64,000 nt of DNA. Origin: Luzula sylvatica (Eukaryota > Streptophyta > Magnoliopsida > Poales > Juncaceae). Position numbers and translations under genes: made by a program. Below are positions 1 through 12,454 of the stretch, piece after piece (the stretch's first letter is position 1; the number at the start of each line of letters is the position of its first letter). The DNA lies in the NCBI GenBank assembly GCA_946800325.1, contig OX326958.1:64646366-64710365 (forward strand), in the 5' to 3' direction. The notes under the pieces were generated by a model, which saw only the letters and a list, made by a program, of their open reading frames with translations, did not search any database and was not told the origin of the DNA.

Positions 1-457
1 GCCTGTAAAAAAAATTTGATGATTTGGTTATGTAAATGCTGATTTTGAAGTTTACCTTTTTGGTCTGTATTGGTTCTTCTGATGTTGTGAGAAATTCGAT
101 GGTGACTTTCTTAATCTCTTTTGATGAGGATGACCCGCTTTGTGATTTGCATGATTCGATTTGTTGCTTGTTATTTGAAGCCCTGTGTAGGTTCGGGATG
201 TTTGGTCATCATGAATATGTTTGTAAATGAGGTATTTAGTGTTGTAAATGAGGTATTTAGTATGAAATACATATGATTTACCAAGTTCTCAATTTGTTGG
301 CTGCATGAAATTGGGCATCTATTTCGATTTTGCTTTGCCTTGTAGTGGAAAGTGTGATTCCTTTGAAGTGGTTTTGTATGTTAGTAAATTTAGAAAGAAA
401 AAATTTACTTTTGCTGAGTGGAGGCCAAAATAACTTTTAACCTATAAATATGTGTAC

Positions 458-1369
458 CTGCAAATTCTTTTGCTATAACAGAGAAGGCTGCTATTACGTT
501 GAGAGCTGAAGAACTTCTGTACAGCTTGTCACCTTCGTTAGTTGCTAAATCTTCCCATAATGTAAGAGTTATAGGTTTAATGCTGAATATACGAAATTGA
601 AAATCAGTGCAACATATGAACATAATACAACTCGTAAGTTCTTATGTTAGAAATATCGAGAATAAATAATATGACCTTGAGTCGACTAATAGCACATCTC
701 TAAGTTTGTACAATTCTGATGATTCTCTTTTCCGACGGGTTCTGATGTTTTCAACTTTGAGAACAATAGCCACTATATCTGTATTATTTTTATAATATTA
801 GACCAAGAAAAATATGTAATATTTGATTAAAAAAATTGAACTTTCAGCAAACCTATAGAGTCTTCTTGGAGCTGTATTTCATTAAGTACAATAAAATTCT
901 CATCTTCGAGTTTTAACTTTTCATTTGTCTCTTTTACAACGAACAATTCATCAAATACTTCTTCTAGTTTCGATTTGTTCGTCAGTTTTAGTTGGTAAGG
1001 GAAGTGAACTACTCGGAAGTGCGACGGAATAGGAGATATTATGCCGTCTGATATGTAGTATACATGATCCAATATCAGATATGAACCGATATTTTCAATA
1101 TCTCTGTTGAATATTGTTGATTGGATTTTTGTTCCCTGCATTAAAAGTACATGTTAATTTTATTACAAATTTGTATTTTTGGTAAATGAAAATTATTGGA
1201 TAAGAATGATTATGCATACACGTTCGTCTATGAGTATGAGACGCTGTAATCTGACAGTGTGGTCTTTGGACTGAAGTTCGGATGTTTTCTCGAACAATTT
1301 TACTTTGATGATCCAATCTTTGCTCATAGGTGTTAATTTCGAAATTGGTGTGGACAAAATTGTGGCCAT
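458..1369 (-). CDS. RPA1-like single-stranded-DNA-binding protein, four exons recognised
   Basis: I join exons 1369-1220, 1135-853, 778-676 and 582-458. All introns are short (74-93 bp) with GT-AG ends, and the frame stays open across every junction, giving about 220 codons. The start is the Met opening MATILSTPISKLTPMSKDW, which is typical of plant RPA1/DUF223 proteins. The first OB fold runs from there through LILIDERGTKIQSTIF. The second follows, with LYKLRDVLLVDSSIKPITLTLWEDLA and the motif AAFSVIAKEFA (positions about 150-220), matching the RPA DNA-binding domain B pattern Rdv.l.D....tLW. A good donor follows at 457, but the next exon I could read (from about 410) does not continue the family, so the 3' end is uncertain. 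The family binds ssDNA in replication and repair, and plant Helitrons often carry such a gene. Whether this copy is host or Helitron-borne cannot be decided here. Confidence 0.7.
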
Positions 1370-1489
1370 CTCTGAAAAATATCGTACAGAACTTATTGTG
1401 TTCTTATGTATTATATATAGATTTTCTTTCTTGGTGGTCAAGTTAGAATTTGGATGTGATAAATCTTTTTCCTTGTTGAGCAAGTAACC

Positions 1490-3717
1490 TCGAGTGCATG
1501 GACACTTGGCATGGACACTTGGGCCTCTGCATGCAAGTAACCGTGGAGTCCAAGTTTTATCATTTAAATTTTTTACTCTGTATCTTATATAATTTTTTCT
1601 GAAATGGAGCTGAAAAAAATGAAGATATTTTTTATTTCGTTTGCACTATCATGAAAAGAACTAAGGGATCCATAAATAGTGGTGATTAGTGATTGCTTGA
1701 TGAAAAATTATATTTGTCCTATTGACAATCGTTTCCAACATTTGATGTGTTAATAGAAATTTCATTAACCAAAGTTAATGCTAATTTTTTTTAATTATGT
1801 GTGTATATGTTTAACACGTGTTAAATATAAATTAATTTAGTCTGAAATGATTTATTTTGGAATTTGAAAAGTTATGATTAATTTAACGTAAATGATGAAA
1901 AACAATATTATTTAAAATATAATATGCATTGCAGATACGTCAAATGATGGATTTAACATGTGTTAAACGTGTACTGTTATACAACAATTTAAACGGAGCA
2001 TGATAATTTATTTTTGAAATTTATAAATTTAGATATGATTAATTACGAATGTTGCTAAACAAACCTAATAAAATTATTAAATACATTAATAATGTATGAA
2101 AAATACATATTAAATTTTGTCTCATCCTACATAGAATGATACGAATTAGCAAACAAATTATGGTTCACTAATAAAAAAAAAATACATTGTGAGCAGTTAG
2201 AAATTGACGTTTTATTGACATTACAGGATAAAGAACTTGTATTTACTATTGGTAATATTAAAAAAAATGAAATAAGAGATGTAGTTGTTTAGATTGTTAT
2301 GATAGAATTTGAAAAAAAATAAATATTGTCGATAACAAATATATATAAAATAAAAGAACAGAACATACACTATTTTAAAAGAATATGTGGAAGAATGTCA
2401 TATGATAACATATGAAGCGGGTTATCATAAAAAACATGTATTTGTGATGTATCATACAAATATCTGAACCCGAATCCGAAAATGAACCATATAGTGATGT
2501 ATCATAAAAATATCCGAACCCGAAAATGAACCATTAAATTATTTTGAAAACACCTACAAATATATAATAGATCCAATAATCATATGAACATTTTTTATGT
2601 TTTACGAATTTATTATTCGTGATAATTAGATTTTTGATGTAGGGAAATTATACCGCGCCCCTTAAATCCACTCTGACACTCTCTATCCGTACACATCTAC
2701 TTAATTGACAATTCATCCTCCACTTAACTAACCCAATCCAATTCAATTAACAGTCAGGGCCGATCCAACGATTTAACAAACCGTAAGTCAAACTATAAAC
2801 CAAACTCAATTTTTTTTATAATGGACCCTAATTTTTTAATTATACTATGTAATTTGTTAAGAAGACATCAAATTTTTTTTAATGGACCATAAATTTTTTA
2901 TAATGGATCCTAAATTTTATAAATTATATTACGTAATTTTTTTGTGTGTATCCGCACACGAAAAGATACACCCGCAAGGGTGGCTTATTTTTTTGTATAC
3001 ATGGGCCGGGCCTAATAACAGTTCATGAATATTAATTATTAATGGTTAATGCACGTATATCAAAAATCAGTACTAATTAATCACTAATTGGTTTTTTTTG
3101 GGTTAATTGAAAATAACATTAACCACTAATTTTCCAGATCGGCAACCTCTATGGGAATGTGGGGGCATGGTAAATGACCTCTTTGATGTATTTGTACATG
3201 TTTTATGTTTGTAAAATTGTTGTTGATTTTACGTATTTGTATTTTAATTCGCGTAATGGATACAATTTTTTACCCTTGAATATTTTTGGTCTGAACTTAA
3301 ATAATACTTAAAAGTTAGAAATTCGTTCCGTCCCTTTAACATTTCATTGACATCTTTCAATATATACACACACTGTTTTATAATAGTTTGTAAATGAGTC
3401 ATATATATGTATATAAAATGTCCTTCAGACAAACACTACAAGTCAAAGTCGAATTGAGTATTTGAATAATAATAAAAAAAATTCTATGATGCATTTACTA
3501 TCTTACACGTATCTCTGTAAATACTAAAAAGTAATTTTTAATTTACCTCATGCTTAATTTATATAACTTATATAGTATATAATTTCTTTCTCTTTCCTGT
3601 TAGTAAATGGGATTTCTTTTTCAATGGTTGTGCTTGTGCTTGGAGAAGTGATAAAGCCATTTTCTTCTGTTTTTGCTTACTTAAGTGTGCTTGCTATTCA
3701 TTGAAGATCAATATATA
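1490..3717. other. AT-rich intergenic stretch, no gene seen
   Basis: I see no open frame with a recognisable product. Only simple A/T runs and short local repeats are present, for example a duplicated phrase around 2460-2530. The stretch ends at a Helitron terminus. Confidence 0.6.
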
Positions 3718-3750
3718 CTAGCTTTGTCACCCGCGCAAATGCGCGGGACA
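3718..3750 (-). mobile_element. Helitron 3' terminus (minus strand); element body extends to the right
   Basis: Read on the minus strand, a perfect GC-rich hairpin (CCCGCGC and GCGCGGG around 3729-3747) is followed after about 8 bases by CTAG at 3721-3718 and then T. A hairpin, then CTRR, then insertion before T, is the diagnostic Helitron 3' end. The body must lie to the right (higher coordinates). I could not locate its 5' TC end, so the length is unknown; the repeat region 4.7-7.8 kb is probably inside it. Confidence 0.7.
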
Positions 3751-4713
3751 TATTTTTTATTATTTTTTATGTGCATTGTTGTTTTAGTGTTTTGTGTTTT
3801 GTGTTTTGTTGTATTGGTATGTGAAAGTTTTCATGTATGTGTTACAAACAAAGGTCATATGCATTCAAAAGAAATTAAATAAATCGAAATTACCTGTGTG
3901 ACAATCAACAGATGAAATAGAGATTGCATCATTTACGTCTCTTTTCCGCTTCAAGATAGACATTCTGAGCTGCCTATTTGTCGCAGCATCATTTAACATA
4001 GACATTCCCTGATATAGTGGAGAAAAAAATTCGTAAGATTGAATAATTAGGAACTTTATCAGAGAAAAATAATAGTGTGCCAGCCAGTATCATAATAGTA
4101 TTTATCAAATATTATAGTCATAATAAGCATACGAAGAAATTATAAAAAAAAATAATAAATAAAGGAAAATTTGCTAATACTAAGCAAGCAAGACCAAATC
4201 ACACAAATAGAAATATTGCTAATTCTCAAAATTAATCTTTATTAAAGACTGAAGATTTTGTCAAATTGTCTATTTTTGTATAGAATGTATATTTATTTGT
4301 AAGATATTTCATAGATCACAAAGATTAAACTATTTAATTCTCCGAAATAAAATTTATTAAAAAACAATGAAGATTTTGTCAAATTATGAAATATTCATAT
4401 ATCACGAATATTTATTTTTAAGTTGAGTTGTTTAAACTTTTGCCAAGCTTAATAGAACATTTCATATATTAAAAAAAACTATATATTGTTTAATAATTCT
4501 CATATTTCAAAATTTTTGTCAGGTCGAAGAAAATTATCTGTCAAATTAGAAAGAAGTAATTATGTTTTTATAATTCTCATTTTTGGAACTCATTATCATG
4601 CAGTTATTTAATTTTTACGGAAATAAATAAAATTTTGTACTAATATAATAAATAAATACATTCAAGAGAATTTGTTTCGTTATGTCATGCCCCGAAGTCT
4701 TTGTTATTATACC

Positions 4714-6085
4714 TCAGTAAAGATGGACCCATTGAGATCATTTATACAGAATAGTATTTATTTTTTAGGATCCGGTTTTCCTAAAAAATAAGTATATTTC
4801 TATTATTTTGATCAATATATGCCCAAAAAACATCATCGGTGATTTGTTATTTTTTCCAAGGTTCAGATATAAACTCTCTTTTTTTCCATGTAAACTATTT
4901 TTTATCAGCAATTTGAGTCTCATTTTTCGAAACTCTTTATCATCCAGCTATTTTATTTTTTATGAAAATAAATAATTTTTTGTACTAATAAAATAAATAC
5001 ATTAAATATAGTTTGTTTCGTTATGTCATCCCCTGGAATCTTCGTTATTATATATTGGGATTTGTCACCTCAGTAGAAATGGACCCATTGAGATCATTAA
5101 TAGAGAATAATATTTATTTTTTAGGATCCGGCTTTCCTAAAAAATAAATATATTTCTATTATTTTGATCAATATATGTCCCAAAAAACATCATCGGTGAC
5201 TTGTTATTTTTTTCAGTCTTATTCTCATACATTGCATCGACAGAAACAAATTATTCATCATTTCAGTTTTTTTGCAGGCTTATCTTCATGAAAGGAGAGT
5301 ATTTTATCATAAAATGAGTATTTGTATGTCATGAACATTTCTTTGTAAATTAGAACTAATTAATTTATGTGCAACCTTTTGTTTAAGGCAGGAACAATAT
5401 TAGGATTTGTCACCTCAGTAGAAATGGATCCATTGAGATCATTTATAGAGAATAATATTTATTTTTTAGGATCCGGCTTTCCTAAAAAATAAATATATTT
5501 CTATTATTTTGATCAATATATGTCCCAAAAAACATCATCGGTGACTTGTTATTTTTTCAGTCTTATTCTCATACATTGCATCGACAGAAACAAATTATTC
5601 ATCATTTCATTTTTTTGCAGGCTTATCTTCATGAAAGCAGAGTATTTTATCATAAAATGAGTATTTGTATGAATATTTCTTTGTAAATTAGAACTAATTA
5701 ATTTCTGTGCAACCTTTTGTTTAAGGCAGGAACAATATTGGGATTTGTCACCTCAGTAGAAATGGACCCATTGAGATCATTTATAGAGAATAATATTTAT
5801 TTTTTAGGATACGGCTTTCCTAAAAAATAAATATATTTTTATTATTTTGATCAATATATGTCCCAAAAAACATCATCGGTGACTTATTATTTTTTTCAGT
5901 CTTATTCTCATACATTGCCTCGACAGAAACAAATTATTCATCATTTCATTTTTTTTTGCAGGCTTGTCTTCATGAAAGCAGAGTATTTTATCATAAAATG
6001 AATATTTGTATGTCATGAACATTTCTTTGTAAATTAGAACTAATTAATTTATGTGCAACCTTTTGTTCAAGGCAGGAACAATATT
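4714..6085 (+). repeat. Four tandem copies of a ~340-bp repeat
   Basis: Units begin near 4714 (diverged), 5070, 5411 and 5750 and open with the phrase CCTCAGTAGAAATGGACCCA. The last three are spaced about 340 bp apart and are nearly identical. Each holds one hairpin with loop TCCGGCTT (listed separately) and a downstream phrase with ATCATCGGTGACTTGTTATT. No unit encodes a protein. Confidence 0.8.
4753..5840 (+). other. Hairpins 1-4: A/T-rich stem with conserved TCCGGYTT loop
   Basis: Four hairpins lie at about 4753-4795, 5107-5157, 5452-5503 and 5788-5840. The core arms are TTTTTTAGGA and TCCTAAAAAA, and the stem extends to about 17 pairs. The loop is TCCGGCTT (TCCGGTTT in the first; the fourth has an A in place of the first C). 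A shorter CTCA/TGAG stem precedes each one. The function is unknown, and the copies are part of the tandem repeat. Confidence 0.7.
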
Positions 6086-6199
6086 TCATTTATCACGAAG
6101 TATACATGACAAGCCTCATTATTTCTCTGAAGAATAGATACACTTATACTTCTTTTTTTCTTTGCTGTAAGTTTGAATGAATCAACTCACACAGAAATC

Positions 6200-6700
6200 C
6201 TCATGAAAGTCAGATGAGTTAGGGTTCTCTTTCCAAAAAAAAATCACATAAGCTTCTTTTTATTTTCTTTGAAAAAGCAAGCTTTCCCATGAAAATTTCT
6301 TGAATCTTTTGAATTTGTTGTGAGTACAAATAACTCAACATGTAATATGCCTAAACATACTGCCAAATTTATTCAGTGTATGCAGATTATACCACCACAG
6401 TCACATAAGTTAAGCTTTTCTTTCAAAAAAAAAATCACATAAGCTCCTTTTAATTTTCTTTGAATAAGCAAGCTGGCCCATGAAAATTTCTTGAATCTTT
6501 TGAATCTGTTACTGCTTTGAGCACGAATAACTCAACATGTAATATGCCTAAACATACTATCACATTTATTGAGTGTATGAAGATTATACCACCACAGTCA
6601 CTTAAGTCGAGCTTTTCTTTCAAAAAAAAAATCACATAAGCTTCTATTAATTCTCTTTGAAAAAGCAAGCTGGCCCATGAAAATTTGTTGAATCTTTTGA
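6200..6700 (+). repeat. Three copies of a ~195-bp direct repeat
   Basis: The phrase ATCACATAAGCTYCTTTTA recurs near 6242, 6434 and 6631, each time followed by a segment about CAAGC, CCATGAAAATTTCTTGAATC and CAACATGTAATATGCCTAAA. The copies differ by scattered substitutions. No coding content was seen. Confidence 0.75.
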
Positions 6701-6904
6701 ATCTGTTACTTCTATAAACAATTTTTTGGATTTTTTTTTTTCTTGGTACACAAAAGAAAGCTCAATGAATTTTTTTTTTATATGAGTAAATATTTTTTTT
6801 ATTGGATGTTTGACTCATGTTGTATTTGAAATCGAACTCATGTATTATTTTTTTTTCTTGTCTCGATCGCCTCAGCATATACGAATCCTTTTGAGTTTGT
6901 AGCG

Positions 6905-6962
6905 GGAGAAATATCATGATTGTTCGGGATCCGGCTTTCCCGAACAATTAAGATATTTCTCA
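6905..6962 (+). other. Hairpin 5: C/G-changed stem, same TCCGGCTT loop
   Basis: The core arms TTGTTCGGGA and TCCCGAACAA pair perfectly around loop TCCGGCTT. The stem continues outward to about 21 pairs with one A-A mismatch and ends in ATATTTC. The upstream context (CCTCAG, then about 20 bases, then TTGAG) aligns with that of hairpins 1-4, so this is a diverged homologue and not a chance fold. Confidence 0.7.
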
Positions 6963-7747
6963 AGATACAAACTGCTTATTTTTTTATTATCCATCACTGA
7001 CGATGTTACATTGTTTTGTTGCAAGTCAAGAGTTGAAAACGATGTTGTCATGAGTATATAAATCAAATACAAATAAAATGCAAGCATTATTTGTCTTGAA
7101 CTTTCAGAAACTTAATTTTTCATATTTGTGTTTTGAATTTTCAGAAACTTTATTTTTGGTATATTTTTTTTTGTCAGACAACAAAAATACTAAAATGGAT
7201 ATTTTTTTGTAAAAAAGCAAAAGATGAAAAACATGTTGTTATAACAATATAAATCGAACACGGATACAATGCAAGTATTGCATCTTGAATTTAGAAAATA
7301 CAGACATTTTTTTGGATTTTTTTGTTTTTTCGCACACTACAGAAAGCACAATGAATTTTCTTTTGTATATGATTAAATAACTTCTTGCATATGTTATTGT
7401 TCTCTTTCTCATTAGTGGCCAACAAAGAATACAATATCCAATTTTTCCTATCATGGCATAAGAAAATTTAATGCAAGAACAGAAATTACATGTTTCAAAC
7501 AATAAGAGAAATTTATTCATGTCAGTTTTTAAACACTGTTGCGCAACTTTTGTCATTTTACATTTCATTTCGCAAATAACAGCTAGGAACAAATAACAGA
7601 ATTGCAAGGACTACATCGAAAGACATGTATAGTTGAATCAAATTGCTTTTTTTCTTAACAAAACCTTTGATGGGTAATGGTTCATATCATGCTATCTTTT
7701 CTGACAAATCATCTCATTATTCATGAATCTTGTGAGACCATAGTGCT

Positions 7748-7800
7748 GAAATTTCTTCATTGTTGAGGATCCGGCCTTCCTCAACAATGAAGATATTTCT
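7748..7800 (+). other. Hairpin 6: third stem variant, same loop
   Basis: The core arms are TTGTTGAGGA and TCCTCAACAA around loop TCCGGCCT. The stem is about 21 pairs with a single T-T mismatch. Compared with hairpin 5, two adjacent pairs are swapped on both arms (C-G to G-C and G-C to A-T) while loop and trailer (AAGATATTTCT) stay the same. Confidence 0.7.
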
Positions 7801-8790
7801 TGCATCACAACCTCTTTAATACATTTTTATACATGAAAAGTCACGTGAAAGGAAAGTTTAATTAACAGCGCGAGCTGCACCGTCAATTTTCGTGAATACA
7901 TATTTTTTCTGCTATTTTTAGTCTATTTATTTAGGAACAATGAAGAAATAGAAGGACATCATATTTTTTTCTATGTCGAAGGCAGCAAATAAAACTCACA
8001 TGAACACAAATATTTACAGTAAATTTTAACCATGCAAAAAATTCTTGTCAGCATACTCCCAAATAAGAATATGGATACTCATGAATAGCCGAGCACCATT
8101 CTAGGAAGCAAAAGCCAAACAAAAAATAGTTAGCAGATCCATTTCAAACTCACCAAAAGAATCGAATAATAATATCCACAACATGCCAAAAAAACACAAA
8201 TCTTTACAACAAAGACTTAAAGAAGATGACATCGATGCTCATGAAAACCCGAACATCGATCTAAACAACCAACCCGTCTCTTTTTCAGGCTAGAACCAAA
8301 ATTCAATTTTAACACAAAGAATTGAAAAATTCACCACGGAAAGTTCAAAGAACACAAATATTTGCAACACACAAAAAAAAAAGGGCACAGATGTTCATGA
8401 AAAGCCAAACATCCATCTAAAAACCTCGAGTCCCCTTTTGGAGTCATAACGAAAAACTGAGACGAAATTTCTTCTTCACAAAGGGCAAAAATGGCGAAGA
8501 GATTGAGAAGAAAGAGGAGCAGGAATTACAAATGGCGGCCAATGAAGAAGAATATGAAGGGATGAAGATTAATATAGGAGAAGAGCCATGGTCCAAAGAC
8601 CCAAGAACACCCATGACACAAACTTAGTAAGCCGAGAGTATTTAAAAAAACCAAAAAAAACCCTAACAATTCTTATGAATCCAACACCATGCACCAGTCC
8701 AAAATTTAACATGGAACACGTGCACCGGGTGCATTCAAGAGAAATATGCACTGCTCACATGACTGATGAAGAAATATACTTTTTAATATT
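7801..8790. other. Non-coding stretch, probably interior of the Helitron
   Basis: I see no convincing gene. A short open frame near 8490 begins MAKRLRRKRSRNYKWR but ends within 24 codons. The overlapping frames at 8569-8860 on both strands match nothing I recognise. Confidence 0.4.
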
Positions 8791-8860
8791 TGCTACAGTA
8801 GGAAGACGTGCTACAGCAAAAGGTCAACAGTTGCTACAGTTGGCAGACATGCTACAGTAA
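8791..8860 (+). repeat. Cluster of GCTACAGT-type repeats
   Basis: Within 70 bp the motif GCTACAG occurs four times (three as GCTACAGT), separated by short AAGACGTG / GCAGACATG spacers. It is immediately followed by a CACGTGTC box. The role is unknown; such clusters are common near ends of plant DNA transposons. Confidence 0.5.
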
Positions 8861-9061
8861 AAAGTACGTGGCCACGTGTCAAAATTTCATGAACCGTATA
8901 AAATTATAATTAAGATAGAATATGGAGAATCTTAATTTTCTTTGTCCAAACTGTGGTTGCATTTTTCAAAGGAATGATGAAGAAAATACAATTTCGAAAG
9001 TTGAACGTATAGATGTAAATGGCTTATATATTGGATCAATTAAACTAACTATGAAAGAAAA

Positions 9062-9842
9062 AGTTGAACGTATAGATGCAAAACTTAATATCGTTCTTCC
9101 TTCAAGATTTAATAAAATTAATACCTCTTTACAAAACGTCAACAACGCGAAATGAGGACGACAACAAAATTATTTGGAAATGGGAATCTAAAGGAATTTA
9201 CTCATCCAAATCGGCCTATAACTTTCTCCGAAATCCGGGTGTAATCTCACATTGGTCAAAGGACTTATGGAAAATAAAAATACCGCCCAAAATACAATTC
9301 TTCCACTGGCTGGCACTCCACAACCGACTTAATACGGCGGATATCCTACAAAAAAAAGGATTCCCAAACAATGGATTATGTCCTCTCTGCAAAAGAGAAA
9401 ACGAAACCGCCGACCATCTACTAGTGACATGTACCTATACAAAAGCTACTTGGAGATTAATAGAGAGAATCTCAAATGCTCCGGTAAGGTGGGAAGCTAA
9501 ATAATCTGTTGTCCAAACATGGAGATTCAATAAACAAAGACAAAAAAAAGAAGATAAGGGTCCATGGCAAATAATGTGGGCGGCCGTAAATTGGTCTATA
9601 TGGAAACAAAGGAATGTACGAATATTTGAAGGATCGACGGCACCGCCGATAGTAGTGGCAAACAAAGCTTTTGAAGACGCTACACAGTGGATCAAGGCTA
9701 CAAGATAAACGGATATGAAAGAATATCTGAATAGAGAACCTTTAATTTTCAGTTATTTTTTCTTTTATATTGTAAACTTTTTCTTGGTTAAATGAAAAAT
9801 TTAGAATATACCCAAGTGGTTATTCTAATTTCAAAAAAAAAA
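9062..9842 (+). mobile_element. 5'-truncated L1-type LINE, 3' end of ORF2 with poly-A
   Basis: The readable frame from about 9122 to 9708 encodes the C-terminal zinc-binding (zf-RVT) part of plant LINE reverse transcriptase: IKIPPKIQFFHWLALHNRL, LCPLCKRENETADHLL, and after one in-frame TAA (9502-9504) IWKQRNVRIFEG. A short 3' UTR ends in 11 A residues near 9833-9843. The flanking duplication AACTATGAAAGAAAA occurs at 9047-9061 and 9843-9857, proving a retrotransposed insertion. It is a dead copy with endonuclease and catalytic reverse transcriptase missing. Confidence 0.85.
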
Positions 9843-9857
9843 AACTATGAAAGAAAA

Positions 9858-12240
9858 TGAGGTATTTAGTGAATTATGTTTTTGTTCTGCTTTTTTTTTC
9901 AAGCAAAATGAATGCTAATTTTTAATTTATTATTTGTTAGATCAGCACAAGCAATAATATATTCTCTCCAAATTCATCTACACAAGTCAACAACTTCAAC
10001 ACACTGGAAACATTTACAGTGATTGATGCCCAAGAAAAGGTATTTTTTATGGGCTGTTCTACAGTAGATCCTTCACTTGATCGGATGGCTAAGATTAAAT
10101 CATATAATTTAATCTAGTGATTGTGATTCAATTATTTAATGGTAGATCCTTCATTTGAAAGGGTAGAATGGTCATTGTTTATCCTCATCTCTCTCACACG
10201 CACACGGTCTCCAGTCCTCTCTCTTGAATCTTGATAACGCCTTTCTCTCTCTCCCAGGATTTACTCTCAATCCTCCGCAATTTCTCTCCCGAATTTACTC
10301 TCGATCAATCGAAGGATTTCTCTCCCGGATTTACAGTCGATCATCCGTAAATTTCTCTCTTGGCTGCTAGACGCGAAGAACTGGAGAATTGTTTCTCTTC
10401 CATCGGCGACAAGAGGCGAACCGGCTGGGTTAGTAGACTTAGCACGTCACGAAAGGAATCAAGACGATGCCACCACCTACGTCGGCAATTGGACCCTCAG
10501 GTCAGTTTCCACCCTATTCATTTTTCTTCTCTTCTTTTTCAGAACCAGATGTAAATTGATCCTTGGGGCGCCTTCACCATGTTTCTCTCCCTTTTCCCTT
10601 TTTATGTTTCTTCGATCTCTTCTCTTGCTATTTGAAATCCGTGAAGGAGGAGAGAAAGATTAGAGGCGGTACAGTAAAGACAGAACTAGATTCGCGGAGG
10701 GAGAAAGAGAGGCACATTCTCCACTGAGAAAAATGAAGAGATTTAGTTTGACTTCACTGAGAAAAGCTTCGTGGAGGAAGAGATGAGGGTTCACCGAAGC
10801 GAATCGAAGATCTGAATGAGACATATTCTTCACTGAGATCACTATTTTGACTGAAAATTATGGGTTAGTCTCTATGTATGATTTAATTTGTTCAAATTAA
10901 GTTTGAATTTGTTGAATTATGATTTGTGAAATTGTCCAAATGATACATTTTGTTAAAATGTCCCATGTAACTTTTTAGCAATTGAAGTTTATTTTGCAAA
11001 ACAAATTCATGAATTTGGGTTTTTCAGAAATTGTGGGGGTTCGTTTGCGAAATGTCAAGTAACACCCTCCTCCTTTCTGAAAATTCTATAACTCCCTCCT
11101 TTCTTACTATATACACCCTTGGTGCAGGGAACCATAACCAAAATTGGCCGACAAGACTGAGCCGATACTTGAATTGGAAGATGGCATTCACGAGGAATTA
11201 TCGGGGGCGTATTTTGACTGAAAATTATGGGTTAGTCTCTCGGTACGATTTAATTTGTTCAAATTAAGTTTGAATTTGTTGAATTAGGGTTTGTGAAATT
11301 GTCGAAATTGTATTTTAGTTTGTGAATTTGTTGAATTACGGTTTGTTGAATTAGGGAATCATAACCAAGTTGGCATTCACTCTGGATTCATGTTTGGCAT
11401 GTAAATGAGGATCTTGATATGGCATCCATGAAGGTTCATTTCTATTTTAGTTTGGCATGTGAACGAGGATGTGTATTTATGAGTGTGTTATGTGTGTATG
11501 TGATTTGTGTGTATGTATTATGTGTGTATATGTATTATGTGTGTATTGACAAATATGGTACCAAATCCATTATTATTAAATTGTTTGAAAGATGTGAGTT
11601 TGATATTTCTTTTACTTCTAGAATAATATTGGAGATGATTTTTTTTATTTCTTTGCAAAAATCATTAATCTCTGTGATAATACTCCAATACATAATCATA
11701 CTATGATTTTTTTCGCATATATTTGATTGAAGGATCATACTTTATATTTGTGTCTCCCTGGTTTCCTAAATAACACGAAAATAAAAAATGGAAATTAAAT
11801 AGATTGCATCATGATTGAGGACATTAGGTTAATTATAAAATTATAGATATTTGATAGAGGATATACGAGAAAACAAATGGCCGAATATAAGAGAAAATAT
11901 TCTACATGAAGAGAAGAGCCATTCGAGGAATTATTGCTAGAATTGTGGAAATTGATTGAATGGAGATATTCATTATTATTGCAAAAAGGATGTACTGTAA
12001 TTAAGGAGATATGCAGTCCTAGAATTAAGGAAGTTAATTGAATGGAGAAATTCACTATTATTTGAAATGGAGAAGTAGAAACTGTAAATACATACATATA
12101 TTTTTATATCCAAATTGCCCTTCATGAAAAAGGCTCTACAGGAGAATCGCCCATTTTTTATTTCTTTCAATTTATTTATTTTATTAAATAGAACTTCTAG
12201 TGTAGTTAATTGTATCATTGGTATATAAATAATTTTTTTT
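9858..12240. other. Non-coding stretch with local duplications
   Basis: No recognisable gene was found. A CT-rich, Pack-MULE-like patch lies at 10190-10560 with a short open frame from 10360 (MAARREELENCF). A direct repeat is listed separately. From 11940 to 12070 two related AT-rich units contain GAATGGAGA(T/A)ATTCA. Confidence 0.4.
10845..11345 (+). repeat. Direct repeat, ~100-bp arms 350 bp apart
   Basis: The segment starting ACTGAAAATTATGGGTTAGT near 10850 recurs near 11217 with a few substitutions, extending through TTGTTCAAATTAAGTTTGAA. Both arms are AT-rich and non-coding. Confidence 0.6.
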
Positions 12241-12339
12241 TGTAATAATTAGAAAAAAAATGCTGCCCATTCCGCAATTGGACGTGCACAATTTCCTGTT
12301 TCGAATGTCTCATTTACCTCGAGGAATAATACGAGTAAA

Positions 12340-12450
12340 ATGGTCAGAAAAAAACCAGTGTGTGCGTATCAGAATTTACAAGTTGGTTGGCAATCTCCTC
12401 CGATTGGATGGAGTAAATTAAATTTCGACGGATCATCACGTCCATACAAA
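12340..12450 (+). pseudogene. RNase H-like (LINE RVT_3-type) fragment
   Basis: The plus-strand frame reads QVGWQSPPIGWSKLNFDGSS, the hallmark opening of the RNase H domain found in plant LINEs and in small plant RNase H-like proteins (W.pPp.GW.KlN.DGs). Nothing further of the domain follows: the sequence runs into the antisense end of the Helitron helicase at about 12455. It is a broken fragment, either captured by the Helitron or the site of a recombination. Confidence 0.6.
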
Positions 12451-12454
12451 CGAC

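Noticed and set aside
7239..7607. 122-codon minus-strand frame
   Set aside because: Lies in diverged direct repeats with biased A/T composition and no recognisable domain.
8569..8860. Overlapping 60- and 90-codon frames on opposite strands
   Set aside because: No homology recognised and no codon-like pattern; they overlap transposon-type repeats.
8922..9155. Frame beginning MENLNFLCPNCGCIF as a zinc-finger gene
   Set aside because: A single CxxC-like pair, then running into a LINE insertion; it may be an old exon but cannot be supported.
11419..11706. 95-codon frame with YVLCVYMYYVC
   Set aside because: It is a translation of a TGTGTATGTATTA simple repeat.
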